Shown piece after piece: positions 47,931-56,603 of a DNA stretch of 64,000 nucleotides (position 1 is the first letter of the stretch; the number at the start of each line of letters is the position of its first letter). The translations under genes were made by a program, and so were the position numbers. The DNA comes from Pseudomonadales bacterium (lineage in GTDB: Bacteria; Pseudomonadota; Gammaproteobacteria; Pseudomonadales; Pseudohongiellaceae), in contig JACKOK010000004.1 of the NCBI GenBank assembly GCA_024234365.1, forward strand, positions 231,187 through 295,186, in the 5' to 3' direction. Below the pieces are notes generated by a model. It saw only the letters and a list, made by a program, of their open reading frames with translations, was not told the DNA's origin and ran no database searches.

Positions 47931-47959
47931 TTGCAATCCCCCTCTCAGCGCACTATCTT
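47931..47959 (+). promoter_or_regulatory. Sigma-70 promoter of nrdAB
   Basis: TTGCAA (47931-47936), a 17-base spacer and TATCTT (47954-47959). The -10 box is inside NrdR box 1. Predicted start near 47966. Confidence 0.65.
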
Positions 47960-47994
47960 GTGTTCCTGATTCAGAAAGCCCCTATATGTAGTAT
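47948..47994. promoter_or_regulatory. Paired NrdR boxes
   Basis: Box 1 (47948-47963, GCGCACTATCTTGTGT) and box 2 (47979-47994, CCCCTATATGTAGTAT) each match the 16-bp NrdR palindrome (ACACTATATNTTGTGT-like) at about 11 positions. Their starts are 31 bases apart, three helical turns, the spacing NrdR needs for cooperative binding. Box 1 overlaps the -10 element and box 2 the early transcribed region. Confidence 0.8.
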
Positions 47995-48216
47995 TTGAAT
48001 CAATTCCGCGATCCCCATAGATATTAGCGATAGCGGCACCCTTTTCCCTGATTTTCCGGGAAAAATCGGCACAAAGTCAGGCATCAGGCCGGGCCTCAAC
48101 CCGGCAAAAAACACAATACGGCACAGCAACAGTTAGACAACAAAGTCAGCAGTCTCCGGCCCCCGATTCCAGCCAAGCGGTCGCGCCGGATAGACATAAA
48201 AATCATGGAGACACTC

Positions 48217-51055
48217 ATGCAGACTGAATCCCGCGGTCAATCCGGCACCTCGTCCTCGGCACCTACCGGCAACCCCAGCAAGCCCGCATCCACCACGTCC
48301 ACCGCCCCAGGCCAGATCCGGGTCATCAAGCGCAATGGCGCTGTGGTGGGCTATGACGAGTCCAAAATCGTGGTGGCCATCACCAAGGCCTATCTCGCGG
48401 TGGAGGGCGGCACCGCCGCCGCGTCCTCACGCGTGCACGACAGCGTCACCAAGCTCGGCAAGCAGATCAGCACGATCTTCCTGCGCCGCATGCCTTCCGG
48501 CGGCACCATTCACATCGAAGACGTACAGGACCAGGTGGAACTGGCGCTGATGCGCAGCGGCGAGCACAAGGTTGCCCGCAGCTATGTGCTTTACCGCGCC
48601 GAACGCGCCCGCCTGCGCGAGACCCAGCGTGTGCGCGAGCAGGACAACACCCCCGCCATCACCGTCACCCATGACGACGGCACCCAGGGACCGCTGGACA
48701 CCCAGCGTCTGCGCACCGTAATCGACGAGGCCTGCGAGGGCCTGGAAAACGTCTCCGCCGACGACATCTACAACGAGACCATCAAGAACCTCTACCCGGG
48801 CGTGAAGATCGCAGACGTGCGCACCTCTGCCGTGATGACCGCACGCACCCTGGTGGAGAAAGACCCCAACTACACCTATGTGACCGCCTGCCTGCTGCTG
48901 GACACCCTGCGCCCGAAGCGCTGGGCTTCCCTGGCCTGCCAACAGCGCGACCTGGGCGAGATGCACTACCGCTACCCCACCACCCTGCGCCCTATATCGA
49001 GAAGGGCGTGGAGCTGGGCCTGCTGTCTCCGCACCTGCTGGAATACGACCTGAACGCCTGGTGAGGCCATGAAGGCCGAGCGCGACACCCAGTTCACCTA
49101 TCTGGGCCTGCAGACCCTGTACGACCGCTACTTCATCCACAGCGAAGGCATCCGTTCGGAGCTGCCCCGGTGTTCTTCATGCGCGTCGCCATGGGTCTGG
49201 CCACCAACGAGAGAACCGCGAAGAGCGGCGATCGAGTTCTACGACCTGATCTCCAGCTTCGACTACATGACGTCCACGCCGCAGCTGTTCAACTCCGGCA
49301 CCCTGCGTCCGCAGCTCTCTTCCTGCTTCCTGACCACCGTGCCGGACGACCTGTTCGGCATCTACAGCGCCATTCGCGACAACGCCATGTTGTCCAAATG
49401 GGCAGGCGGCCGCAATGACTGACCCCGGTGCGCACTGGGCGCCCATTACCGGCACCAACGGCAAGTCCCAGGGCATCGTGCCCTTCCTGAAAGTGGTGAA
49501 CGACACCGCCGTGGCCGTAAACCGGGCGGCAAGCGCAAGGGCGCCGTGTGTGCCTACCGGAAACCTGGCACCTGGACATCGAAGAGTTCCTGGAACTGCG
49601 CAAAACACCGGGGATGATCGCCGCCGCACCCACGACATGAACACCGCGAACTGGATTCCCGACCTGTTCATGAAGCGCGTGTTCCGGGACGGCGACTGGA
49701 CCCGTTCTCTCGGAACAACGTGCCTCGAGCTGCACGACCTGCACGGCCGCGCCTTTGAAGAGGCCTACTGCGGAGTACGAGCGCCAGGCCATGGCCGGCA
49801 AGATCGAGGTCTACAAGACCGTGAAAGCCAAGGACCTGTGGCGCAAGATGCTGTCCATGCTGTTCGAGACCGGCCACCCGTGGATCACCTTCAAGGATTC
49901 CTGCAACGTGCGCTCCCGCAGCAGCACGTGGGCACCATCCATTCCTCCATCTGTGGACAGAGATCACCCTGAACACCAGCAAGGACGAAGTGGCCGTGTG
50001 CAACTTAGGCTCCGTGAACATGGTCAACCATGTGGGCGAGAACGGGCTGGACCACGCCAGCTGCAACGCACCGTAAAAACGGCCGTGCGCATGCTGGATA
50101 ACGTGATCGACATCAACTACTACCCGTGGATCAGGCCAAGAACTCCAACCTGAAGCACCGCCCCGTGGGCATGGGCATCATGGGCTTCCAGGACGCGCTG
50201 TACGCGCTGAAGATCCCCATGCGTCCGACAAGGCCGTGGACTTTGCCGATGCCTCCATGGAAGCCATCAGCTACTACGCCATCCAGGCCTCCACTGACCT
50301 GGCCGAAGAGCGCGGCACCCACGAGACCTACCCCGGCTCGCTGTGGGACAAAGGCATTCTGCCCATCGACTCCCTGAAGATGCTGGCGCACGAACGCGGC
50401 GAGGAATTCTCGACGTGAACATGAACGAGACCATGGACTGGGAGGCCCTGCGGCCGCATCAAGACCGTGGGCATGCGCAACCCAATGTGCTGGCGATTGC
50501 GCCCACCGCGACCATCGCCAACATCAGCGGCGTGTCGCAGTCCATCGAGCCGACCTACCAGAACCTGTGGCGTGAAGTCGAACCTCTCCGGCGAGTTCAC
50601 CGTGGTGAACCCCACCTGGTACGCGCGACCTCAAGGCGCTGGACCTGTGGGACAGCGTGATGGCCAACGACCTCAAGTATTACGAGGGCAGCGTGGCGCA
50701 GATCGACCGCATTCCGCAGCACATCAAGGAACTCTACGCCACCGCCTTCGAGATTGAACCGCGCTGGCTCGTGGACGCCGCCAGCCGCCGTCAGAAGTGG
50801 ATCGATCAGGCCCAGTCCCTGAACCTCTACATCGCCGGCGCCAACGGCAAGAAGCTGGATGTGACCTACCGCATGGCCTGGCTGCGCGGCCTCAAGACAA
50901 CGTATTACTTGCGTGCCTTGGCCGCGACCACGACCGAGAAGTCAACCATTAACAAGAACAGCCTGAACGCGGTGTCCAGCCAACTGGAGTCCGAAGCCGC
51001 GGCAGTACCGAAGGCGTGCTCCATAGACGATCCGGATTGCGAAGCCTGTCAATAA
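48217..51055 (+). pseudogene. nrdA: Ribonucleotide reductase large subunit NrdA, broken by many indels
   Basis: Class Ia ribonucleotide reductase alpha subunit. The intact N-terminus (to about 48988) has two ATP-cone domains, the first IRVIKRNGAVVGYDESKIVV onward, as in Pseudomonas NrdA. From there to about 50645 the frame shifts at least fifteen times, yet each fragment reads as near-perfect NrdA ([95 protein letters not shown]). The C-terminus is clean again (DDPDCEACQ-type redox Cys pair). Many lesions are one base lost from a run of identical bases. It was probably intact in the organism (see findings). Confidence 0.88.
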
Positions 51056-51079
51056 GCATTGGAAGTAAGGGGAACCATT

Positions 51080-52400
51080 ATGTTGTCATGGGATGAGTTT
51101 GATGTGGAGGAGTCTGCCTCCTCCACGCAGAGCACCAAAGCCAAGGCGGATGCCGCTGCAGCCCAGCGCGCGACCCAGGCCGCCCAGCAGTTGCGCGAGG
51201 AAATTGCGCCTGCACCCACACCCGCTGCCAGTAGCGTCAGCGCGCCGGTAGAAACACAAAGCCCACAACCGGCTGCCGCCGCACCCGTCAGCGCAGCAGC
51301 GGCCAGCGATGCCGTCCAGGAAGCCATCCGCTCCCTGGAGGACATGGACGTTGCCCCCGGCCTGGAGGAACTCGACGAGTCCGCCCAGCGCGTGACCGTG
51401 GACGACAAGCGCATGATCAACTGCCGTGCCGACCTCAACCAGCTCGTGCCCTTCAAGTACGACTGGGCCTGGCAGAAGTATCTGGACGGTTGCTCCAACC
51501 ACTGGATGCCGCAGGAAGTGAACATGAACGCGGACATCGCCCTGTGGAAGAGCAAAACGGGCCTGACCGACGACGAGCGCCTGATCGTCAAGCGCAACCT
51601 CGGTTTCTTCGCCACCGCCGACTCCCTGGTCGCCAATAATCTGGTGCTGGCCATCTACCGGCTGATCACCAACCCCGAGTGCCGCCAGTACATTCTGCGC
51701 CAGGCCTTCGAGGAAGCGATCCACACCCACGCCTACCAGTACCGCATCGAGTCACTGGGCATGGACGAAGGCGAGATCTTCAATATGTACCACGAGGTAC
51801 CTTCCGTCGCCCGCAAGGCGTCCCGGGCCTGAAGTACACCAAGGAGCTGAGCGACCCGACCTTCAAGACCGGCACCTGCGAGACCGACCAGGCCCTGCTG
51901 AAGAACCTGATCGCGTTCTACTGCTGCCTGAAGGTATTTTCTTCTACTGCGGTTTCACCCAGATTCTGTCCATGGGCCGCCGCAACAAGATGACCGGCAC
52001 CTCCGAGCAGTTCCAGTACATCCTGCGCGACGAATCCATGCACCTGAACTTCGGCATCGACATGATCAACCAGATCAAGCTGGAGAACCCGGGCCTGTGG
52101 ACCGACAAGATGAAGCAGGACGCCACGCAGATGATTCTGCAGGCCACCCAACTGGAGATCGAATACGCTCGCGACACCATGCCCCGCGGCGTGCTGGGCA
52201 TGAACGCGGTGATGATGGAAGAGTACCTGCAGTTCATCGCCAACCGTCGCCTGGTACAGATCGGCCTGCCCGAGCAGTTCAAAGGGGTCAAGAATCCCTT
52301 CCCGTGGATGTCCGAAATCATGGACCTGCGCAAGGAAAAGAACTTCTTCGAAACCCGCGTCATCGAATACCAGACCGGTGGCGCGCTGAGCTGGGAGTAA
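51080..52400 (+). pseudogene. nrdB: Ribonucleotide reductase small subunit NrdB, two frameshifts
   Basis: The beta subunit, which houses the di-iron/tyrosyl radical cofactor. The N-terminus is extended and Ala/Pro-rich (about 1-85); the core carries [17 protein letters not shown], then [20 protein letters not shown] iron-site segments, and ends [21 protein letters not shown] appears to be missing at about 51824-51830 (expected ...RGLKYTKEL) and another at about 51929-51932 (expected [11 protein letters not shown]). Both restore the conserved protein when corrected. The ATG at 51080 follows AAGGGGAA, 24 bases after nrdA. Confidence 0.88.
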
Positions 52401-52426
52401 GCGTCCTGTAAACCAGGAGTAGCCAC

Positions 52427-52819
52427 ATGAGCAGCGAGAACAATTCGGAGAAAAGCAGCAACACCCTGATGTCGCTCGACCAGTTGAGCGACACCATCGA
52501 GGTCATGACCGGCGTGGTCAACCGCCTGAAGCGCCACCTGCACCAGCAGATGTCAATTCAGCAGGACAGCACCGTAACCCGCGACCTCAAGCAGGCCCTG
52601 CTCAGCAACGAACGCGAACTGCAGGAACTGCAACAGCTTGCCCGCGCGCAACGCCTCTCCATTGAGGCGAGCCCGGCCAGGCAAACGAATGACAATGCCC
52701 CGGCGAGCGGCGACAAGGCCACTCAAGACGCGCAAACGCGCATGGCGGAACGCCAGTTCATCATCGAGATTTCCCGCTTCGATGAACCCGACGACCCCGC
52801 CGAACGCGTGCTGCACTGA
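52427..52819 (+). CDS. Small coiled-coil protein of unknown function
   Basis: A 130-aa, hydrophilic and mostly helical protein with no signal peptide. The middle (VVNRLKRHLHQQMSIQQDST and ALLSNERELQELQQLARAQR) looks like a coiled coil; the C-terminal RMAERQFIIEISRFDEPDDP is more ordered. I do not recognise the family. A good CAGGAGT site lies 7 bases before the ATG. It lies 26 bases after nrdB and 11 bases before the next gene, so all four may be co-transcribed. Confidence 0.7.
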   Translation: MSSENNSEKSSNTLMSLDQLSDTIEVMTGVVNRLKRHLHQQMSIQQDSTVTRDLKQALLSNERELQELQQLARAQRLSIEASPARQTNDNAPASGDKATQDAQTRMAERQFIIEISRFDEPDDPAERVLH

Positions 52820-52830
52820 GCCCGCCGGGC

Positions 52831-53454
52831 ATGGCAAAAGAGCCCCTACAGCAGAAGCCAGGCCAGCAGGATGTTCCCTTAACCACAGGGGTCATCCTGC
52901 TGGCCGCCGGCTTCAGCCGAAGATTTGGCAGCATCAAACTCAATGCCCTCCTCCCCAACGGCAAGCCTCTTGTTCAACAAACCCTGGAACGCATTCAGGC
53001 CGCTACTGACAATGTAATTGTGGTGACGCGGGAGGAGCTGCTCGCCAGCCTTCTGCAGGCCGGCGCCCCCACAGAACACACCCTCCTCTGCCCCGATGCC
53101 GACCAGGGCATGGGCCATACCCTCGCCTGCGGCATGGCGCAAGTTCCCGCACACTGGGATGCCGTGCTCGTGTGCCTTGCCGACATGCCCTTTGTCGAAA
53201 CCCGCACCTACACCGCCCTGTTGAACGCCTTGAGGCCAGATGCCATTGTGGTGCCTGAGCATCAGGGCAAGCGCGGGAATCCGGTGGGGTTTGGCAGGAA
53301 GTGGTTTGCGCAACTGGCGCAAGCCAACGGGGACAGTGGTGGTCGGGAGGTCATGAAGGGCAATCCCAACGCGATTGTGAAAGTCGCTGTCGAAGACCCT
53401 GCCGTGCATCTGGATGTGGATGTGCCAGGGGATTTGGGGCAGCACCACGTTTGA
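52831..53454 (+). CDS. Molybdenum cofactor nucleotidyltransferase (MocA-like)
   Basis: A 207-aa NTP-transferase-fold protein. The nucleotide-binding signature GVILLAAGFSRRFGSIKL at residues 20-37 and the metal site CLADMPF near 110 match MocA/MobA-like enzymes that add CMP or GMP to molybdopterin. GKRGNPVGFGRKWF and DVDVPGD near the C-terminus are also typical. A role in molybdenum cofactor maturation is probable, and is of interest given the ModE-like regulator 20 kb away. The exact nucleotide is not decidable from sequence. Confidence 0.82.
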   Translation: MAKEPLQQKPGQQDVPLTTGVILLAAGFSRRFGSIKLNALLPNGKPLVQQTLERIQAATDNVIVVTREELLASLLQAGAPTEHTLLCPDADQGMGHTLACGMAQVPAHWDAVLVCLADMPFVETRTYTALLNALRPDAIVVPEHQGKRGNPVGFGRKWFAQLAQANGDSGGREVMKGNPNAIVKVAVEDPAVHLDVDVPGDLGQHHV

Positions 53455-53588
53455 TCATCGCTGATTGGGTTCGCTTGGTCGGGTTCTTGAATTCTTCTCT
53501 GTATTTTTTCTTGATCCCATTATGTTCGTGGGTGTATTTTCGGGAGACTTTTGTAGAGTGGTAGAAAGATCACTCGGCTCTGAACACC

Positions 53589-53629
53589 AAGGCCGTTCTT
53601 CTAATAATTGTTAGAGGGCCGTTGGCCTT
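53589..53629. repeat. Nested hairpins at the edge of the accessory island
   Basis: AAGGCC (53589-53594) pairs with GGCCTT (53624-53629), and inside them TCTAA (53600-53604) pairs with TTAGA (53611-53615). GGCC-GTT-GGCC also forms a small hairpin. They lie just before the cassette start at 53642 and could be a worn attC or a terminator of the upstream gene; the features do not decide it. Confidence 0.45.
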
Positions 53630-53641
53630 CTAAAAACACTG

Positions 53642-54482
53642 TTAGCTGTCTTGCGAGGAACTATGCAGACTGAAAACTATAGGAAATGGCTGGCAGCCCA
53701 GAACTATCAGGGCGGTACCATCACAGCCCAGATGCATAGAGCCGGAAGGGTCGAGGAATACTATGGCGATCTTGATGCGCTTTATGCTGAGGATCACTTG
53801 GAATCGTTAATCCGAGAACTGACCTACACCACCCAAGACCGGCGAAACAATAGGCCCAATGAATCGAAAATTCCCTTTGAAGGGAATGCTTATAACAATT
53901 TAGCGTCCTACCGCGACGCCATCCGACGTTATCGCCGTTTTCTGGAAGATGACGTAGAGCGCATTGAGCCTGACGATGTGCCGGCGGTTGAAATATCCGA
54001 ACCAGAGGTGCAGTCGCAAACCATCGGTCTAGAAAAAGACATGCAGGCTGCTATCCGCCAGAACATCGGCCAGATCGAAACGGGGCTCCGTATTACCGAC
54101 AATGGTCGGGAACGTTCCGTTGAAACCGGGTTCATCGACATTACTGCCGAAGATTCCGATTCGGTCCCTGTAGTCATAGAGTTAAAGACAGGGGTGGCCG
54201 GGCAGCGAGCTGTAGCTCAAATTCTGAGCTACATCGGGAGTGTGATGGAAGAGGAAGGAATTGATCAGGTACGTGGCATCTTGATTGCGTCGGAGTTCGA
54301 TCGAAAGGCTCGCGCAGCTGCAAAAGTTGTTCCGAACTTGACGTTGATTCGCTATCAGTTCTCCTTCCAGTTTATTCCAGAATAAGGGGTGTCAGCTTGG
54401 TGCGGGCGGCAGCTAACAAAGCAAATCAATTCGCGCCTGGCGGCGCCGGACGCTCACTGCGTTCGCGCCGTTGTTTGCGGCG
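53642..54482 (+). mobile_element. Complete integron-type gene cassette (841 bp)
   Basis: The cassette starts at TTAGCT after G53641 and ends at G54482, immediately before TTAGGG. Its attC site (54411-54488) opens with AGCTAAC, which is the exact complement of G+TTAGCT formed when the cassette circularises. This is the pairing required of a genuine cassette. It carries one gene with a ribosome site close to the cassette start, as usual. No integrase gene is in the window. Confidence 0.8.
53663..54385 (+). CDS. NucS/DUF91-like endonuclease in an integron cassette
   Basis: A 240-aa protein. The N-terminal 120 residues (MQTENYRKWLAAQNYQGGTI...) are of unknown function, with charged helices. The C-terminal half (about 120-240) matches the NucS/DUF91 nuclease domain: GLEKDMQAAIRQNIGQIETG, then ETGFIDITAEDSDSVPVVIE, then LKTGVAGQRAVAQILSYIGS and VRGILIASEF. 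The catalytic-type Asp, Glu-x-Lys (IELK) and Gln (QILSYIG) are present. Cassette-borne nucleases are often restriction or anti-phage genes; that role is inference. The DNA is richer in A+T than its neighbours. Confidence 0.8.
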   Translation: MQTENYRKWLAAQNYQGGTITAQMHRAGRVEEYYGDLDALYAEDHLESLIRELTYTTQDRRNNRPNESKIPFEGNAYNNLASYRDAIRRYRRFLEDDVERIEPDDVPAVEISEPEVQSQTIGLEKDMQAAIRQNIGQIETGLRITDNGRERSVETGFIDITAEDSDSVPVVIELKTGVAGQRAVAQILSYIGSVMEEEGIDQVRGILIASEFDRKARAAAKVVPNLTLIRYQFSFQFIPE

Positions 54483-54488
54483 TTAGGG
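54411..54488 (+). repeat. Integron attC recombination site
   Basis: The site runs from the outer core AGCTAAC (54411-54417) to GTTAGGG (54482-54488). Inner boxes GCAAA and TTTGC pair next to them, and a GC-rich imperfect palindrome (GCGCCTGGCGGCGCC region and GTTCGCGCC) fills the middle. The outer-core, inner-box and central-palindrome layout is that of an attC site. The cut would fall between G54482 and T54483. Confidence 0.85.
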
Positions 54489-54499
54489 AGGGAGGCATT

Positions 54500-54826
54500 G
54501 TGCATCAGCCAGTCTATTCCATAGCAATAGTTCTGGCGCTTTCCGGCTGCGCTTCGCAATCACTGAAGACCGAATGCGAAGTGCCATCTATGTACTTGCG
54601 AGTGGAGAGCGGGTTGATTGACCCGACATGGGAGCCTGAGGAAGAAATGCGTGCTCAGATTGAGGGCTTAACTGACAATGATCTGGTTTGTTGGTACGGA
54701 AACCTCGATGGTTCAGTTGTTGCGAAAGTGGATCCAACAGCCAGCGGCAGTTTTTTATACCTATTTCGCAAGGTCAACGAAAACTGGGTCCTTGTAGACT
54801 CCATAGAGGAAGTAATTGTTCATTGA
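54500..54826 (+). CDS. Small lipoprotein of the second cassette
   Basis: A 108-aa protein with a lipoprotein signal: VYSIAIVLALSGC, with the lipobox LSGC and Cys17. The remainder is acidic and of unknown family. GTG at 54500 follows GGAGG. It starts only 18 bases after the cassette junction at 54483, the usual position for a cassette gene. No attC is found after it; the element repeats and IS remnant downstream may have removed it. Confidence 0.7.
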   Translation: MHQPVYSIAIVLALSGCASQSLKTECEVPSMYLRVESGLIDPTWEPEEEMRAQIEGLTDNDLVCWYGNLDGSVVAKVDPTASGSFLYLFRKVNENWVLVDSIEEVIVH

Positions 54827-54892
54827 GTCGGAAATCAAAGGTGTAAGAGTAGTTTGGTACCTCGATAGATATTTGGGGGCAGAGATATTTGG

Positions 54893-55061
54893 AGATATTT
54901 GGGGTCAGTGTAAGAACCCTTGAAGACAGTACAGTCCTGAGAGGCGATTTCGCTATGCTGAAGTTTCAGCAACGATCACTGCAGTTAGGGAAGATTGATG
55001 TAAAAAGAAGGCCAAAAAGAAAGATGATGTGACAGGGTTTTTACTCTGACCCCAAATATCT
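54893..55061. repeat. Inverted-repeat segment with GGGGTCAG arms
   Basis: AGATATTTGGGGTCAGTGT (54893-54911) and its near-perfect complement at 55043-55061 bound about 130 bases without a gene. Two partial copies of the arm (ATATTTGGGG at about 54869 and AGATATTTGG at 54883) precede it. Related GTCAGAG palindromes occur at 55948 and 63461. The right arm is joined to the IS256 remnant. Confidence 0.7.
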
Positions 55062-55062
55062 C

Positions 55063-55431
55063 TACCAGTCAGTCACCGAGGAGGAAGCTCTGCAAGCGCT
55101 GGATGAGTTCGAGGACAGGTGGGGCGAGAAATACCCCCACATCAGCCGTTCCTGGTGCAATCACTGGCCGAACCTGAGCACGTTGTTCCGCTACCCCGAA
55201 GACATCCGCAAGGCGATCTACACCACCAACGCCATCGAGTCCCTGAACAGCGTTATCCGCAAAGCGATCAAGAAACGAAAGCTGTTCCCGACCGACGACT
55301 CCGCCCGCAAGGTCGTCTATCTGGCCATCATGGATGCGTCAAAGAAATGGACGATGCCGATCCGGAATTGGAAGGCGGCGCTGAACCGGTTTATGATCGA
55401 GTTCGAGGATCGCATCAGCGACTACGTTTAA
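55063..55431 (+). pseudogene. IS256-family transposase, C-terminal fragment
   Basis: About 122 residues of a Mutator/IS256-type DDE transposase: EEEALQALDEFEDRWGEKYP, RKAIYTTNAIESLNSVIRKA, KKRKLFPTDDSARKVVYLAI, then MDASKKWTMPIRNWKAALNR. The TTNAIESLNS segment holds the catalytic Glu. Some 270 residues with the two catalytic Asp are lost, so it is inactive. Confidence 0.9.
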
Positions 55432-55462
55432 CCACGGCGGTTACACAGAATTATTTACACCC
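55063..55462 (+). mobile_element. 3' remnant of an IS256-family insertion sequence
   Basis: Includes the transposase end (55063-55431) and a probable terminal repeat region (TTACACAGAATTATTTACAC, 55441-55460) just before the truncated parE gene. The left two thirds of the element are missing; its place is taken by the inverted-repeat segment at 54893-55061. Confidence 0.8.
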
Positions 55463-55630
55463 TCCGCTGCAAGCGCGCCCGAGTTCGGGATTTTTCGCTA
55501 CTGCGTGAAAGGCATTGTCCAACTGCAACAAATAGTCTCTTCTCTGCTTTCGTCCCCATCGGCGCTCTGTATAGCGGGCGATGTTCAGCAGGTCATCCTT
55601 GGCCTTTTTGCTGAGTCTGAATAGAGTCAT
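55451..55630 (-). pseudogene. parE: ParE toxin, cut off by the IS end
   Basis: The first 54 or so residues are RelE/ParE-type: MTLFRLSKKAKDDLLNIARY, TERRWGRKQRRDYLLQLDNA, FHAVAKNPELGRAC. The frame then enters the IS256 terminal sequence and stops after 59 residues. Normal ParE has about 95-100 residues and needs the C-terminal strands for activity. The ATG overlaps the parD stop (ATGA). Confidence 0.82.
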
Positions 55631-55869
55631 GCACCTGCTTCTTTGTCCAGCGCCTCCATAAGCTCAGTATAGTCATAATCCGCCATGCCGCTCTGCTCTC
55701 CCTCCTCCAGCATCCTGCGAAGATGAAGACGTCGCAATTCCGCATCTTCCAGCAGGCGAAGTCCCATGCGTACCACCTCACTTGCCGACCCGTATCGACC
55801 GCTATGGAGCTGTCGGGCGATAAAATCGTCAAAGTGTTCACCCAGGGAAATGCTGGTGTTCTTGGCCAT
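55627..55869 (-). CDS. parD: ParD-type antitoxin
   Basis: An 80-aa antitoxin: ribbon-helix-helix N-terminus (MAKNTSISLGEHFDDFIARQ), then VVRMGLRLLEDAE and an acidic C-terminus (DYDYTELMEALDKE) that would wrap the toxin. It is intact, while the coupled parE is truncated. An operator-like palindrome precedes it. Confidence 0.9.
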   Translation of the reverse strand: MAKNTSISLGEHFDDFIARQLHSGRYGSASEVVRMGLRLLEDAELRRLHLRRMLEEGEQSGMADYDYTELMEALDKEAGA

Positions 55870-55880
55870 AGGAATCTCCG

Positions 55881-55901
55881 AATTACCAATTATTGGTAAT
55901 T
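55881..55901. promoter_or_regulatory. Palindromic operator of parDE
   Basis: A perfect 10-bp inverted repeat around one central base (AATTACCAAT and ATTGGTAATT) lies 12 bases upstream of the parD ATG. Its position and symmetry fit autoregulation by the ribbon-helix-helix dimer. Confidence 0.7.
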
Positions 55902-55947
55902 AATATTACTCAAGAAATCCCATTGAGCAAGCAAAAGAAATCGAACC

Positions 55948-55993
55948 AAAGGAGTCAGAGTAGTTTGAACTTTCAAAGTACTCTGACTCCTTT
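55948..55993. repeat. Palindrome of the GTCAGAG family
   Basis: AAAGGAGTCAGAGTA and TACTCTGACTCCTTT form a 15-bp perfect stem, with further pairing (TTTGA / TCAAA) inside. It lies between parD and the DUF2306 gene, at the right edge of the accessory island. Confidence 0.8.
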
Positions 55994-56003
55994 GATCGAT
56001 TGA

Positions 56004-56603
56004 TCAGGAGCTAAATCGTGGCCTGGCAATGATCAACCATTCCGCCACCAGAAGATTGGGCACCCAGCACAGCCAGGCGATGACCGGGTAGGCTTCCTCG
56101 AAGGAGATCCCGCTCAACAGGAACAGGGGAATCTCGATGCGCAGTGTGACGGCCGCCAGGGTCAGCGCATAACTGCGAACCATCCAGGCCCGGTGGACAT
56201 CGACGTTGCCGCGCCGTATCTGCAGGTAGGCCACCCAGGTGGTCCCCACCCAGCACAGCGCCAGCAGCGCGAATCCAAAACGCGCCACCAGCCCGCCATT
56301 GGTGTAAAACGCGAGGTAGAAACCGGCTATGCCGCCGACCAGAACTCCACTCACATAAATTCGCCCCAGCCAGCGGTGCCAGTGCAGGTGCCTGGCCCGA
56401 AGCCTGGCATTGAATTGCAAGGCCCCGGCGATCATGACAATTGCCCCGCCCAGAAAGTGGGACAGCGCACCGATGGCCGAGGTAGCAAACATCTCTGCCG
56501 CCACGCCACTGCCACCGGCAGCCGTGAGCGCGGTGAATACCGCGTAAATCGCCACCAGGAGGGCGGCAGCGGTCATGGCGGCCCAGCGAAAAGTTCTGCT
56601 CAT
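56004..56603 (-). CDS. DUF2306 membrane protein
   Basis: A 199-aa integral membrane protein with about six helices. The family features HWHRWLGRIYV and VDVHRAWMVRSYALTLAAVT match DUF2306. The conserved His residues suggest heme or quinone contact, but no function is established to my knowledge. Transcribed alone. Confidence 0.8.
   Translation of the reverse strand: MSRTFRWAAMTAAALLVAIYAVFTALTAAGGSGVAAEMFATSAIGALSHFLGGAIVMIAGALQFNARLRARHLHWHRWLGRIYVSGVLVGGIAGFYLAFYTNGGLVARFGFALLALCWVGTTWVAYLQIRRGNVDVHRAWMVRSYALTLAAVTLRIEIPLFLLSGISFEEAYPVIAWLCWVPNLLVAEWLIIARPRFSS

Larger units (their letters stand above)
47751..48216. promoter_or_regulatory. nrdAB control region
   Basis: This 466-base gap contains no gene. 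It holds two DnaA-type boxes, a sigma-70 promoter and a pair of NrdR boxes (listed separately), then a leader of about 250 bases before nrdA. The leader includes a stretch of low complexity and no structure I can name. Confidence 0.75.

Noticed and set aside
48985..50645. Programmed frameshifting in nrdA
   Set aside because: There are far too many shifts, in both directions, without slippery sites or following structures.
53589..53641. A second complete attC site upstream of the nuclease cassette
   Set aside because: The hairpins do not offer an outer core complementary to GTTAGCT at the right distance. A worn attC or a secondary integration point is possible but not shown.
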